A stretch of DNA of 64,000 bases from Bathynomus jamesi (lineage: Eukaryota > Arthropoda > Malacostraca > Isopoda > Cirolanidae): NCBI GenBank assembly GCA_023014485.1, contig JAJOZX010002586.1, forward strand, positions 298,501 through 362,500, written 5' to 3'. Below are positions 1-10,549 of this stretch, piece by piece. Made by a program: the position numbers and the translations under genes. Numbering within the stretch: position 1 is the first letter of the stretch; the number at the start of each line of letters is the position of its first letter. The notes beneath the pieces are model-generated. The model did not search any database, was not told the origin of the DNA, and was given only the letters and a program-made list of their open reading frames with translations.

Positions 1-149
1 TTTCGAATGATGCGTATGATTTTATAAAAGGACTTATACTTTAAGAGTTACAGGGGTTTCTTTTGGGTCCCATTTCTCTGGATCACCCTTTATATATACA
101 GTATATATCGCGTTACTTTTTTTGGCCCCGATACACCACCCTGTAAATG
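1..149. other. No recognisable feature
   Basis: AT-rich sequence with a short TA run near 90-108. I see no gene, RNA or mobile-element terminus in it. Confidence 0.5.
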
Positions 150-485
150 AGTACTCTGGGTAGCCTAGTGGTTAAAACCTATGGTGAGTCGTGGTTTGGA
201 TTCCACGTGAAGCTGTAGGTCTAAGGCAGTGGTTCCCAAACCCATGGTCGCGACCCAAGTGAGGGTCGGGAAGGTGTTCCTAAGGGTCGCGGGACGGAAA
301 TCCTCAACGACTGATTCAATCAAACTATATGAATATAAACACAACGTATCAAAATGATTGATCATTAACACTGCATGTACCAGCGTTTAGGGTCGCCAGG
401 CCAGGACAATATTGTATTCAGGGTCGCCACCATAAAAGTTTGGGAACCACTGGTCTAAGGTGTGGCAACAAAACCAAGGTCATTA
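150..485 (+). repeat. tRNA-derived SINE, split by a hAT MITE
   Basis: The segment 150-226 resembles the 5' part of a tRNA, with an A-box-like GGGTAGCCTAGTGGTTAA and a B-box-like GTTTGGATTCC about 30 nt later. The SINE body resumes at 461 (GTCTAAGG then TGTGGCAAC) and ends in a short TA run. The stretch 227-452 is a separate insertion that duplicated GTCTAAGG. A related SINE lies on the minus strand near 12050-12190 and shares the phrase GTAGGTCTAAGG. It is tRNA-like but is not a functional tRNA. Confidence 0.7.
227..452. mobile_element. Non-autonomous hAT MITE with 8-bp TSD
   Basis: The terminal inverted repeat CAGTGGTTCCCAAAC at 227 matches GTTTGGGAACCACTG ending at 452. The element is flanked by a perfect 8-bp duplication GTCTAAGG (219-226 and 453-460). 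The CAGTGGTT terminus and 8-bp TSD are typical of hAT MITEs. It holds no coding potential. It resembles the MITE at 43191-43402, which also repeats GGGTCGC motifs, so both probably belong to one family. Confidence 0.93.
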
Positions 486-532
486 ATATATATATATCAG
501 TAAAATCACAGAATAACACGTGATCTTATTAA

Positions 533-720
533 TAAGCAAACAACCACAGGGAAAAGGAAAAAAGAAACACGAAATCCGAGCGCTTTCGTGATATATTCAC
601 ATCTTCAGGGAAAAAAAATAATAGCAATTATTATTTGTTTTTCCCTGAAGATGTGAATATATCACGAAAGCGCTCGGATTTCGTTTTTCTTTTTTCCTTT
701 TCCCTGTGGTTGTTTGCTTA
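533..720. repeat. Hairpin, about 85-bp arms
   Basis: TAAGCAAACAACCACAGGG at 533 is mirrored by CCCTGTGGTTGTTTGCTTA ending at 720. The arms contain a phrase of the type ATATTCACATCTTCAGGG, which recurs in 3' regions of Penelope-like elements in animals. The loop is about 18 bp of A/T-rich sequence. The downstream arm runs directly into a (TA)n tract. I infer an inverted duplication of a retroelement end; no coding sequence is present. Confidence 0.7.
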
Positions 721-747
721 TATATATATATATATATATATATATAA
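718..747. repeat. (TA)n microsatellite
   Basis: Uninterrupted TA tract immediately after the hairpin arm. Confidence 0.95.
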
Positions 748-1313
748 CAAATTCCTGAGAAAATACTCGCATGTCAGAAAACTGCTTTTTTAATTTTAAA
801 AAAATTGCATAATTATGTGTGAGGTGCAAAATTTAATTTTGGGAGCGATTTATTCACTATGTTTATACAAATAATAAAAATACCTAAAACGAAAACATTA
901 TGAAAAAAATTGGGTAAAAGTAGATTGAGTTAGAAAAGGCTCGGTTAGGTTAGTTACGGAGTCGCGGAATAAGAAGCACTAAAAATAGATCCGAAAATCC
1001 ACTGTAGGTTATCCATGGAAGGAAAAGGAAATAGAATTTTCTAGAAGAGAGCTCGCGCACCATAATTATGTGTAAAACTTTCTCTCAGAAAAAGTAAAAA
1101 AAATAAAGTACAGAACAGACAAGGTTTTCACTCTCCGACATCCGCTGCTGGAAGAAAAAAAGTGTTCAGAACAAAGGAAAAAGAAAGACAAAATGAATAT
1201 TAAAAATAAATGCTGTAGAACGGAGTTTCTCGACCTTTTCAGGTCGACATACCACTATGTTCTTCTAAGTTCCACGGTTCGAAAGGTTAGGGGTTAATCA
1301 TCTATAACTAATA
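748..1313. other. No recognisable feature
   Basis: AT-rich, no open reading frame or terminal repeat that I can support. Confidence 0.5.
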
Positions 1314-1492
1314 TTACTTTTGGAGCAAGTGTAGTTTACGTCCCCCTGACGCAAAAGGGGACACAAACTACACTAGGTCAAAGTTGGGGAACGTAAACTA
1401 CACTAGGATCTTTCGGAGACATTTTTTAAATGAATCCATCAAATAAAACGTTAAAACTAACGAAAATATTACCACTTAACCTAACAAATCGT

Positions 1493-1493
<1 letters not shown>

Positions 1494-1542
<49 letters not shown>
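1494..1542. repeat. (TA)n microsatellite
   Basis: Long TA tract that separates the inner flank of the GGAGC element from the hAT relic and probably served as its insertion target. Confidence 0.95.
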
Positions 1543-1545
<3 letters not shown>

Positions 1546-2804
1546 TGATGTAGCGGATGTCATTTTTTTCACATCCGCGGATGCGGATGCGGATGAGGAT
1601 GTTTGATTTCAACATCCGCGGATGCGGATTTTGTTGTGTTTAACGTATGTAATAAGTTATTATATAGAGAGAGCTGTAGCTATAATGTAGTATAATTGAT
1701 TAATTGTACAATAATTGCCGTACTTTTCTCTGAACATATAAAATAATATCAAGCATCTAACTAATATAGAAATCAATTAGTGAATTCGTCTGCAAATAAA
1801 TTCGTTATATTTTGTTGAGTTTCAGCCACAATTAGAAACCATAATTGTGTTACCAGGATGCGGGACGTGAACCCAACTCAAATGCACCATACCGACCTCT
1901 TTCCCCAACCTCCACCCTTATAGAAAGAGATCTTTAATTAGCTTGATAACTATTTATATTAAGTTTAAAGTTCTATTAGGCATATTTATAAATGAGTAAT
2001 TAAAATAAAGTAAACTAAGATGTTCATCGTTTAATGTTCAAACTTAATTATAGGAAGGTTATGCTTAAGGAACATTAATTTTTCTGCCTTTTTGCTGCCA
2101 GTCTGTTTCTCTTTTCATCATATATTAATCCAGCACTGCTAAATAATCTCTCGCTTGGTACGTTTGTTGGAGGACAGGCTAAATGTTTCCTTGCAAGTTT
2201 ACTCAAGTATGGATAGATATTCTGCGTATTTTTCCACCAACTAATAGGATTGTCACATGCAGCCAGGCGTTTTTCTTGGTGATAGCTCTCGATCATTTTT
2301 AGTACATCTTTTGACATCGCGTAGGTCTCGTCATTGCTGCTTGACTCAAGAAACTGAGAGACAGATTCTGTGATAGATTTGCTTGTTGAAGGTGTTGGTT
2401 CTGTCACTGAAACTTTTATTCTTTTGGTGGGTGGCGAAGCGACAGATTCAAGAGATTGAAGCTCTTCAACTGCTTTGCCAAGTGATGATTTAACTCGTTC
2501 TAATGTACTAGGTGAAAATAACTTAGCTTTGTAACGTGGATCTAAGTAGGTTGCAAGAGAGTAACTTCATACAAGAACAGCCTCTCGTCTTGTCGCTTGC
2601 ATCACTTTTGCGCACAATGAGCTAGTTCTATTAATATAGTAGAATTTGATAATTTCCGCTTATTAATGACATTTTATCTCAACGGTCCACATCCGCACGA
2701 CATCCGCAGTCCAAAGTGCGGATGCGGGTGCGGATGCGGATGCGAGAAAATGTGCGGATGTTCCGCGGATGCAGATGCGGATGCGGATGTGACCTACATC
2801 ACTA
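1543..2804 (-). mobile_element. Internally deleted hAT transposon
   Basis: TAGTGATGTAG at 1543 is mirrored by CTACATCACTA ending at 2804. Both ends carry many copies of the subterminal motif GCGGATGCGGAT. The flanks are ATATATAT on both sides, consistent with an 8-bp TSD inside a TA tract but ambiguous because the target is itself repetitive. A minus-strand remnant of the hAT C-terminal domain lies inside. An element with similar GCGGAT subterminal repeats lies at 8929-10938. Confidence 0.85.
2075..2565 (-). pseudogene. hAT transposase, C-terminal fragment
   Basis: The minus-strand frame contains the hAT landmark LDPRYK near 2540 and, after about 120 residues, PPTNVPSERLFSSAG. That second motif holds the catalytic glutamate and the dimerisation region of hAT transposases. 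The conserved fold normally needs about 600 residues and only about the last 160 are present. A TGA codon precedes the LDPRYK segment in frame. The D, D and C/H motifs are missing, so this is a dead internal-deletion derivative of an element that moved by cut-and-paste. Confidence 0.9.
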
Positions 2805-2823
2805 ATATATATATATAAAAATA

Positions 2824-3026
2824 GGATCACCTGAAGATCAGGGCGCCCAGTCTCAATTACCAAATGATATCTTCATTAAAACTAACGAAAATATCACGAC
2901 TTAACCTAACGAATCGTCAAGGGCGTACAGTTGACCTAACTGGGCATTCAGTTTAATTTATTATTATATTTGGTGCTGTAAAGCAAGAAAAGAGAATACA
3001 TGGGGGCCCTGATCTTCAGGTGATCC
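2824..3026. mobile_element. GGATC MITE (203 bp)
   Basis: Termini GGATCACCTGAAGATCAGGG (2824) and its inverse ending at 3026 are the same as those of the MITE at 47839-48632. The interior has one copy of the ACTAACGAAAATATCACG / ACTTAACCTAAC module followed by GGCGTACAGTTGACCTAAC. No matching target duplication is visible in the TA-rich flanks. Confidence 0.8.
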
Positions 3027-3027
3027 G

Positions 3028-3034
<7 letters not shown>

Positions 3035-3074
<40 letters not shown>
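3035..3074. repeat. (TA)n microsatellite
   Basis: TA tract between the MITE and the long foldback. Confidence 0.95.
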
Positions 3075-3078
<4 letters not shown>

Positions 3079-3762
3079 ACACACAGACCGTGCATGGAAC
3101 AAGGAACTCTTCTGGGATAATTAAATCCACTATAGTCCGAATAAGTAATGGTAAATGACAAATACCATAGTTTTTCTTTTTCATGATGCAAGCCCGACGT
3201 GGGCAACGGGTCTCTGGCAAAGAGGTCCCATAAATAAAGCTTCCCTCACCAGCTATTTGCAAAGCAGACAGGATTCAACTTTGGGACATGGATCTAGGGA
3301 AAGCAGCCTAGCCCCACTACATTTAGAACCTCAATATAAGTAAAAGACTCGTTGCATTCACGTCGGATTGAATAAATCAAAGAAAAAGGGGGTAACTGCC
3401 AGTTGAGGTTTAAGTTTTGGTTTTGGCTAAAAATTTAATAGTTACCCCCTTTTTCTTTGATTTATTCAATCCGACGTGAATGCAACGAGTCTTTTACTTA
3501 TATTGAGGTTCTAAATGTAGTGGGGCTAGGCTGCTTTCCCTAGATCCATGTCCCAAAGCTGGATCCTGTCTGCTTTGCAGATAGTTGGTGAGGGAAGCTA
3601 TATTTATGGGACCTCTTTGCGAGAGACCCGTTGCCCACGTCGGGCTTGCATCATGAAACAGAAAAACTATGGTATTTGTCATTTACCACTACTTATTCGG
3701 ACTATAGTGGATTTAATTATCCCAGAAGAGTTTCTTGTTCCATGCACGGTCTGTGTGTATCA
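3075..3762. repeat. Foldback: two 323-bp arms, 42-bp loop
   Basis: TGATACACACAGACCGTGC at 3075 is mirrored by GCACGGTCTGTGTGTATCA ending at 3762. The arms 3075-3397 and 3440-3762 are equal in length and differ by only a few substitutions by eye (for example ACTTTGGG against CCCAAAGC), around a 42-bp loop. Short frames on both strands are reflections of each other and are not taken as genes. No source gene is recognised. TA tracts lie outside both arms. Confidence 0.92.
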
Positions 3763-3795
3763 TAAAAAACTCAGGGAACTATTCTGAGTTCATTC

Positions 3796-3798
<3 letters not shown>

Positions 3799-3836
<38 letters not shown>
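3799..3836. repeat. (TA)n at the LINE 3' end
   Basis: TA tract adjoining the 3' end (minus strand) of the LINE. Because a related LINE copy at 60284-60720 also ends in GTGTATATATA, the tract may be part of the LINE tail. Confidence 0.85.
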
Positions 3837-3841
<5 letters not shown>

Positions 3842-6111
3842 CTTACCTTATGAACCTTATGCTGTTTCGTGTGTTGGTCTCTCTTCACACGGAGGTCAAG
3901 CTGGTGGCCCCGCCTCTAGGTCTGGCCTGGTGGAGGAGCGAGTTACTTTCTTGCGCTCTCCACCGTACATAGCCAGGCACGCCCGGCTCATCTGGTACTG
4001 TCCTGAGCCAGGCATCCAGTCTTTTCTTGAAGACTTCAACTTTGACCCCCGTTACGTTTCTGAGGTCCTTAGGAAGCTGGTTGAAAAGTCTTGGCCCCCT
4101 GACAACCAAGCTATTTTCCTTCAGGGTTGAGGAGGTCCCTTGTCGTGCTTTTAATTTGGGAACACTACACATTCTGCCTTTCCTATTTTCCAGTGTCGTT
4201 TGAATGGTAATTGGGTTTAGTTTTAGGTTTGGTACCAGTTTTTCGATCATTTTCCATATGTAGATTATGATGTACCTCTCTCTTCTTCTTTCCATTGAGT
4301 ACAGATTTAGTTTGCGTAGTCTTTCCCAGTAGTTGAGTTCTTTGCAGCCATCAATCTTGGCTGTGAAATGCCTTTGCGTTTCTTCTAGTTTATTAGTTTC
4401 TTCCTTTTTATATGGGGACGTCAAAACTGAGCAGTATTCAATTTTGGTATAATCAGTGTTTTTAGCAGGGGAATCATTACTGTCCTGTCCCTTCTCTTGA
4501 ACGTTCTTAGAACCTGTCCAGCGACTCTTTTTGCTTTATTTATCGCTATCTGATTTTGTGTTTCGAATTTCGCATCATCTGTCATTATTATCCCGAGATC
4601 AATCGCTTTCATGCTTCTCTGAATTTCCTGTCTATCTGGAGCATAATATGCAGTCTGTTTAAGTTCTTCTTTTCTACCATATCTCAAGAGCTGAAATTTC
4701 TCAGCGTTGAATGACATGTTGTCTTCTGACCATTTGTATATTTTGTTCGTGTCCCTCTGCAAGGCCTCTACGTCATGTACATCGCTGATTTTTCTGCTGA
4801 TCTTTGTATCGTCTGCAAAGGATGTTACTATACTATTGCTGTTTACTCCGCTGTCTATGTCTGTTAGCATGATAATGAACAGGAGTGGGGCCAGTACAGT
4901 CCCTTGTGGTACTGAGCTGCGTACTTCCGATTCTGATGATGATATACCTTGAATTTTGACGACCTGCAGATGATCACTAAGGAAGTTGTAGATCCATTTT
5001 CCCACTTTGCCTGTTATTCCCATGTCTTTAATTTTATGTCCTATTATACCATGGTCACATTTATCGAAAGCTTTAGCAAAATCTGTGTATATAACATCGT
5101 AGTTGTCATTGCCTTCCAATGCATCTAGGATATTGTTGTAGTGCTCTATTAGTTGTGATAGGCATGATCTACCTGATCGGAATCCATGCTGATTTTCGTT
5201 GAATCTTTCCCGTGTCTCCAGGAAATCATAAATTTTCTGTCTAACTATTCTTTCAAATACTTTGGTGAGGTAGGACGTCAATGACACTGGTCTATAGTTC
5301 TTTGCTTGAGATCTGTCCCCTCCTTTATATATAAGGACAATGTTTGCTCTTTTCAAGATGCTCGGTATTTCCCCAGTGTCTAGGGATCTTCTCCATATCC
5401 AGTATAAAGGTGTAGCTATTTCATTTTTACAGTTGTTAATCAATAGTGCGTTCCAATTGTCCGGACCTGCAGCTGAATGTAGTTTCATTTGTTCTATAGC
5501 TCTCGCTACATCTTCTGGTGTAAACTCAAAGTCTGTTATATACTCTCCTTGCAATTCCTCTTCAAAGAATGCATTTATGTCAGGTATCGCTTTGTCACTT
5601 TTTGGGGTACTGAAAACTGATTCATATTGAGCTCTCAATGTATCAGATATTTCTTTTGGATCGTCGGTTAGTTCATTATTTCCCGTCCTTAAGGGCCCAA
5701 TAGCGGCGCGCGTTTTGGTTTTCCTTTTTGCATACCTATAGAAGTATTTTGGATTTTCCTTTATTGCTTCTACCGCCTTTTCCTCTTCCCTCTCTGTATG
5801 GTCCTTAATCAGGGCTTGTATTTCCCTATCGATACCCTCCAGTTTTTCTTTTATTATTTTCCTGCCATTATCTCCGCAGTTTCCTAACTTCGCCTCCACT
5901 CTCTTTCTTTTGCGGAATAGTCTTCTCTTTTGCCTTTCTAGCCAGCTCCTCTTTCCTTTTGGCTGTGATTTCGGAGCATATTTTTCTAAAATTCTCAGCG
6001 TTTTTTCCTCCAAAGTTGTTAGCATTTCTTCCGTTGTTTTATTCTCGAAAATTGTTCTCCATTCTATTTGGGCCATGTGCGATCTGATTGCTTCCCAATT
6101 TATAGTCTTCG

Positions 6112-6117
<6 letters not shown>
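3837..6117 (-). pseudogene. Non-LTR retrotransposon, reverse transcriptase, 5'-truncated
   Basis: One 551-codon minus-strand frame (6076 to 4421) carries the RT signatures in order: NYRPVSLTSYLTKVFERIV, QHGFRSGRSCLSQL, DFAKAFDKCDH, SSVPQGTVLAPLLF and FADDTK, the last holding the catalytic aspartates. The endonuclease domain is missing because the copy stops in a TA tract at about 6117. A one-base frameshift near 4421 separates the RT from a further about 180 residues (4424 to 3885) that contain WERLRKLNLYSMERRRERY and LFNQLPKDLRNVTG, a C-terminal region typical of Jockey/CR1-like LINEs of crustaceans as I remember them. A short copy of the same tail lies at 60284-60720. This copy cannot move by itself. 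Confidence 0.9.

Positions 6118-6185
<68 letters not shown>
6116..6185. repeat. (TA)n microsatellite
   Basis: About 70 bp of TA repeat at the truncated 5' end of the LINE and the inner edge of the GGAGC element. Confidence 0.95.
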
Positions 6186-6188
<3 letters not shown>

Positions 6189-6388
6189 TGACGATTGGTT
6201 AGGTTAAGTTGTAATATTTTTGTTAGTTTTAACGTTTTATTTGATTAGGTATACGCAGACAAAGTTGGGGAACGCGAACTGCACTAGGATAATGTAGGGG
6301 AACGTAAACTACACTAGGATAATGTAGGAGAACGTAAGCTACATTAGGCACCACAGGGGGACGTAAACTACACTTGCTCCTTACTTTT

Positions 6389-7596
6389 GAAACACATGAT
6401 CATTAAAGTAATTATCAATTAAGAAACTGCATATTATGACCTTGCGTACGACCTAAAACAGCTCCTCGTACCTACAGGTGCTGTTCCGCAGGTGTACTCG
6501 TTGTAGCGTACTACTGTAGAGTACCTTCACACTGTCTACGCTTAAATCATGTCATTATTCACTCATTTATAAAGTAAGTATAAATATAAGGATAAAGTGG
6601 AAAGCTACGGTACATGACACTAATCTCCACCATGTTTTTTCAAGAATGTATTTGGTTCTATTAAAAAAATTAGCACCATCTTTTCATCCTTTCATCACTG
6701 GGTGGACAGTTAGTTCGTGATAAAACGTAGTTTATTTAGACAAGTCTTTTGCATCAAAACTGGATTTATGTCCATGAGGCGGGACCCATTCACTTCCAAA
6801 ATGTATATTCATGTTAGGTTAGGTTGGAGCAATTTTATGATTTTAATACTTAACCCTGAATCGCTGTCGTGTGGTCAGTGAGGATCTCAATCAATTTAAT
6901 TTTGTATGGCCGAGAAACAACGTTAGTGGTTGAAGGTTTAGATATATTTTAGTAAATTTGCTAAATAATTTTGACCATATCATTAAATTATAAACTAATT
7001 GTCATAAAAGCCCTCATGTTACTATATCAGCATTTCCTCTAAAGTACCCCTTGTTCCCCCGCAATAGCCCCCAAATGATTAAGCATGAAGAACGGAGAAG
7101 GCGAGTCGGCGGTACCTTATTAAATATAGCAACATAGCAATAAGATGAATGACTATAATAACAATAGTCATAAAGAGTGAATATAATAATATAAAAAGTG
7201 AATAAATACAAAATGAATAAATAAGTAGTGAATAATGAATGAATAATTGCAAATGATGAATAACAATCGTTAAAATAATAATGTCCAGATATCCGTTCTT
7301 ATAAATGTTGTTGCGAGTTCTGTCGAAGCAAAATCTCAAAGTTCATACTAAAAGTATGCTTACACTCGTAAATTTACTTATAAGTACACTTTTCTCTAAG
7401 CTTACATTTAATTTTTGATTGCAGTATTTTGTTATATTTATGCTCGTACTTATCGCTACAGACTGGACGCTGCGCATTACACTGATTGTAAAAATATATA
7501 TGCAATAAATCAAAATGAACAAAGTGTGAGTATCAAGGGAACACCAATATAGGCCATTCTCATATAAATATCCAGTGTCTAGGACAATGACCATTA
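6389..7596. other. No recognisable feature
   Basis: AT-rich unique-looking sequence. Short frames around 7014-7596 are low-complexity and are not supported as genes. Confidence 0.5.
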
Positions 7597-7604
7597 TCTT
7601 TTTG

Positions 7605-7807
7605 GGATCAAATGTAGAATTCGGACCCCAGCCTTCTTTAGTTAGCTTTATAAGGCTAACTAACGAAAATATCATGACCTAACCTAACCAATCGTCAAGG
7701 GCGTACAGTTAACCTAACGATTGGTTAGGTTAGGTCGTGATATTTTCGTTAGTTAGCCTTATAAAGCTAACTAAAGAAGGCTGGGGTCCGAATTCTACAT
7801 TTGATCC
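7605..7807. mobile_element. GGATC MITE, copy with 8-bp TSD
   Basis: The terminal repeat GGATCAAATGTAGAATTCGG at 7605 is mirrored at 7807, and a perfect target duplication TCTTTTTG lies at 7597-7604 and 7808-7815. The core (7629-7783) is a palindrome that starts CAGCCTTCTTTAGTTAGC and contains ACTAACGAAAATATCATG and CCTAACCTAACCAATCG on each arm, separated by a short GGGCGTACAG linker. The same ends are used by the copy at 59082-59284. Confidence 0.95.
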
Positions 7808-7815
7808 TCTTTTTG

Positions 7816-8553
7816 TATACTAGATTTCTATTTATACACACATAAAATTTAGAATTTTTAAAACTTTAAGTCATTCTATATTATTAATATTCTTTCTTGA
7901 TAATATATTATTATTCCTTATTGACAGCAAATATGTACCAAGTTAATGCCTATACTAATATGCATTGTTAATAATTTTCACTTATAGTTATGTTTTCTTA
8001 ACTCTTCCACTGTGTTTTCTAGTTCCATCTACATTTGTTTTATTTTATTCTAACTGTACACCTGACCCTGTGTGTTTCTAATTATTTCCTGCACCCTTTC
8101 TTCCTTTCTTTGCCTCTCCCCATTTATATAGCTTGCTTTTCGATTTTTGAAAACGTTTTTCTGATTTTAGTTTGATAAATTATGTATGGTGTATATATGT
8201 ATATATATATATATCATATGAATTATGGATTAGTGACCTGAAAACAGGAAACAAGAGTCCGGAAATACCAAAATGAATTTCTACATACACAACCATTTAT
8301 TTATTTATTTATTTATTTATTTTAGTATGTAACTGAGAGAATTCAGAAGTCTATCGTCTCTAGGAGATTAGCGATGACAAACAACATCCACATGGTAGAT
8401 GTATTAAACTAAAATAAAAAAACCTAAGTTTCTTGTGAAATAATTATTACATATGTAAATAAAACAGGAATAATAATAAACAACAAAAGATTCTAAATTT
8501 CTTTAATGATTATTATTAAATACACATAATATATACAGTACATATACTGTACG

Positions 8554-8603
<50 letters not shown>

Positions 8604-8734
8604 TTAATAATAGAACAGAAGTACTGTAATAATAATAATAATAAAGGGTAACATTTTGTTTACTCACATGCAACGATAAATGATGAACTTTACACTAACT
8701 ACTTCAGTAATTAAAATATTAATATAAAATAATT
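7816..8734. other. AT-rich, simple repeats only
   Basis: Contains an ATTT tetranucleotide run (about 8296-8322), a TA tract (about 8556-8597) and an AAT run (8628-8643). No gene or element terminus is seen. Confidence 0.6.
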
Positions 8735-9181
8735 TAAATCACGGAGCAAGTGCAGTTTACGTTCCCATAACGCAAAAGGAGACACAAACTACACTAGGTC
8801 AAATTTGGGGAACGTAAACCACACTACGATCTTTCGGAAACATTTTTTAAATGAATCCATCAAATAAAACGTTAAAACTAACGAAAATATTACGACTTAA
8901 CCTAACCAATCGTCAAATATATATATATTAGTGGTGGACCGGATGTCAGTTTTTCAACATCTGCGGATGCGGATCTTTAATTTCAGTATCCGCGGATGCG
9001 GATGCGGATATTTAGTTAATCTATCAATATAATATAGAATTATGAATATATGACAATTTTTCAAATTTCGTGATATTACTATCAAGTCATCCCATAAGTA
9101 ATGTTTTTTAGATCGGAATTTGAAGGACAAAAAAAAAAAAAAACTGAAATTTTTTAATCGAGTATATATTTTCCATCGGAA

Positions 9182-10229
9182 TCAATGACACTGCCAACGT
9201 CCTACAAACTTTTCAATGCCATGTTTATAAAATTCAGGCGGTTTTGAGGCAAAAAAACGTACAAAGACTGGTGTGCGGGTCATCTAAAGAAGTATACTGT
9301 TTCTCGTCAAGATAGTTTTGCAGACTCCTGAAGAGATGATAATCTGAAGGCGCAAGGTCTGGAGAATATGAAGGATGTGGAAGTTTTCCCCACCCAAGCT
9401 CCTCAATTTTTGCAGAAGTGATCCGAGCGGTATGAGGACGTGCGTTGTCGTGGTGGAACACGATTCCTTTCCGATTAACCAAAGAAGGTCTCTTTTCTTT
9501 AAGTGCAGTGTTCAATCGATCTAGTTGTTGACAGTAGACTTGAGCGGTGATTGTTTGGTTGTGTGGTAAGGTTTCAAAGTGTATTACACCACCTTTATCC
9601 CACCAAACACTAAGCAACACCTTCCGAGGGTGAAGATTTGGTTTTGGCTGTGGTGTCGCTGGTTCTCCGGCACAAACCTACTGTCGACGGCGCTTAACAT
9701 TCTGGTACAGTATCCACTTTTCATCACCAGTCACTAAACGGTGCAAAAACGGATCTTGGAGTTCACGGGAATGAAGAGCTGTGCTAATGTTTACCCGCAC
9801 CCTCAGATTGTCGACCGACAATTCATGTGACACCCATTTTTCTAACTTTGGCACTTTCCCGAGTTGTTGCAAATGTCGATGGATGGTGGACGGGGATGAA
9901 TTGAGTTTCTGGGCCAATTCTTCGACAGTTGTTGAACAGTCTTCTTCAAGTGCGGCTAACAGCAGGTGATCATCAAACTCAGCAGGGCGTCCAGAGCGTG
10001 CTGCATCTGTCAAACAGCAGTCACCATTCCTAAACTTTTGAAACCATCTTTGACATTTCCTTACATGCAGAATATCGTTGCCATAAACTTCCTGAATGTT
10101 TCGCGTTGCTTCCGTAGCACTATTTACTTTTTTGAACTCGTAAAGCATTATATGCCTGATATGCTCTTCTGATACCGCCATGTTTATGAGGGGTTCACAT
10201 AAAGCAAACCACACGTCTTCACTGGTCAA
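9182..10229 (-). pseudogene. mariner transposase, one nonsense and one frameshift
   Basis: The protein would be a cut-and-paste DDD transposase. N-terminal helix-turn-helix motifs are seen (RKCQRWFQKFRNGD; STTVEELAQKLNSSPSTIHR), then VTGDEKWI with the first aspartate, HHDNARPHT with the second, and YSPDLAPSDYHLF with the third, 34 residues after the second. The frame is broken once by a TAG just after KRRRQ (about 9676) and once by an extra T in a run of seven near 9251, after which the normal C-terminus is readable to a stop at 9182. Two candidate start codons exist, at 10229 and at 10181 (MAVSEEH); the second fits the family better. With only two lesions this is a young copy. Confidence 0.95.
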
Positions 10230-10347
10230 GGTCTGTAAAGTATGTAGCGAAACACGATAGATCTCCTCTTAGATATAACCTTCGGAAAATTTATGCTTAA
10301 ACCGAGTAGGACTACTAGTTTAAACTTAATCTATCGTAAAAAACGAC

Positions 10348-10549
10348 GGATCAAGTAAAGATAAGCACCCCAGCCTTCTTTAATTAGCCTTATAAGGCTA
10401 ACTAACGAAAATATCACGACCTAACCTAACCAATCGTCAAGGGCGTACAGTTGACTTAACGATTGGTTAGGTTAGGTCGTGATATTTTCGTTAGTTAGCC
10501 TTATAAGGCTAATTAAAGAAGGCTGGGGGTGCTTTTCTTTACTTGATCC
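10348..10549. mobile_element. GGATC MITE inserted in mariner
   Basis: GGATCAAGTAAAG at 10348 is mirrored by CTTTACTTGATCC ending at 10549, with a perfect target duplication AAAACGAC (10340-10347, 10550-10557). The core matches that at 7629-7783, while the outer about 20 bp of each arm are different sequence. Confidence 0.95.

Larger units (their letters stand above)
1322..6380. mobile_element. GGAGC-ended DNA transposon, filled with nested elements
   Basis: The left end GGAGCAAGTGTAGTTTACG (1322) is repeated inverted at the right end, finishing CTACACTTGCTCC at 6380; the inverted identity runs about 27 bp. A perfect 8-bp target duplication TTACTTTT lies at 1314-1321 and 6381-6388. Subterminal copies of GTAAACTACACTAGGA occur at both sides. 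The inner flanks (about 1449-1494 and 6186-6240 inverted) carry the AACGAAAATATTAC / CTTAACCTAAC module facing a TA tract. The original element was therefore a roughly 0.4-kb MITE with a TA centre, into which a hAT relic, a MITE, a foldback and a LINE were later added. The 8-bp TSD with GG termini could fit Merlin-like elements, but no transposase is linked to it. Confidence 0.9.

Noticed and set aside
3155..3682. Similar short proteins on opposite strands at 3155-3343 and 3494-3682
   Set aside because: They are the two arms of the foldback read on opposite strands, not genes.
5910..6191. Poly Ile-Tyr proteins near TA tracts
   Set aside because: Translations of TA microsatellites, not proteins. 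The same applies to frames at 2948, 20769 and 34940.
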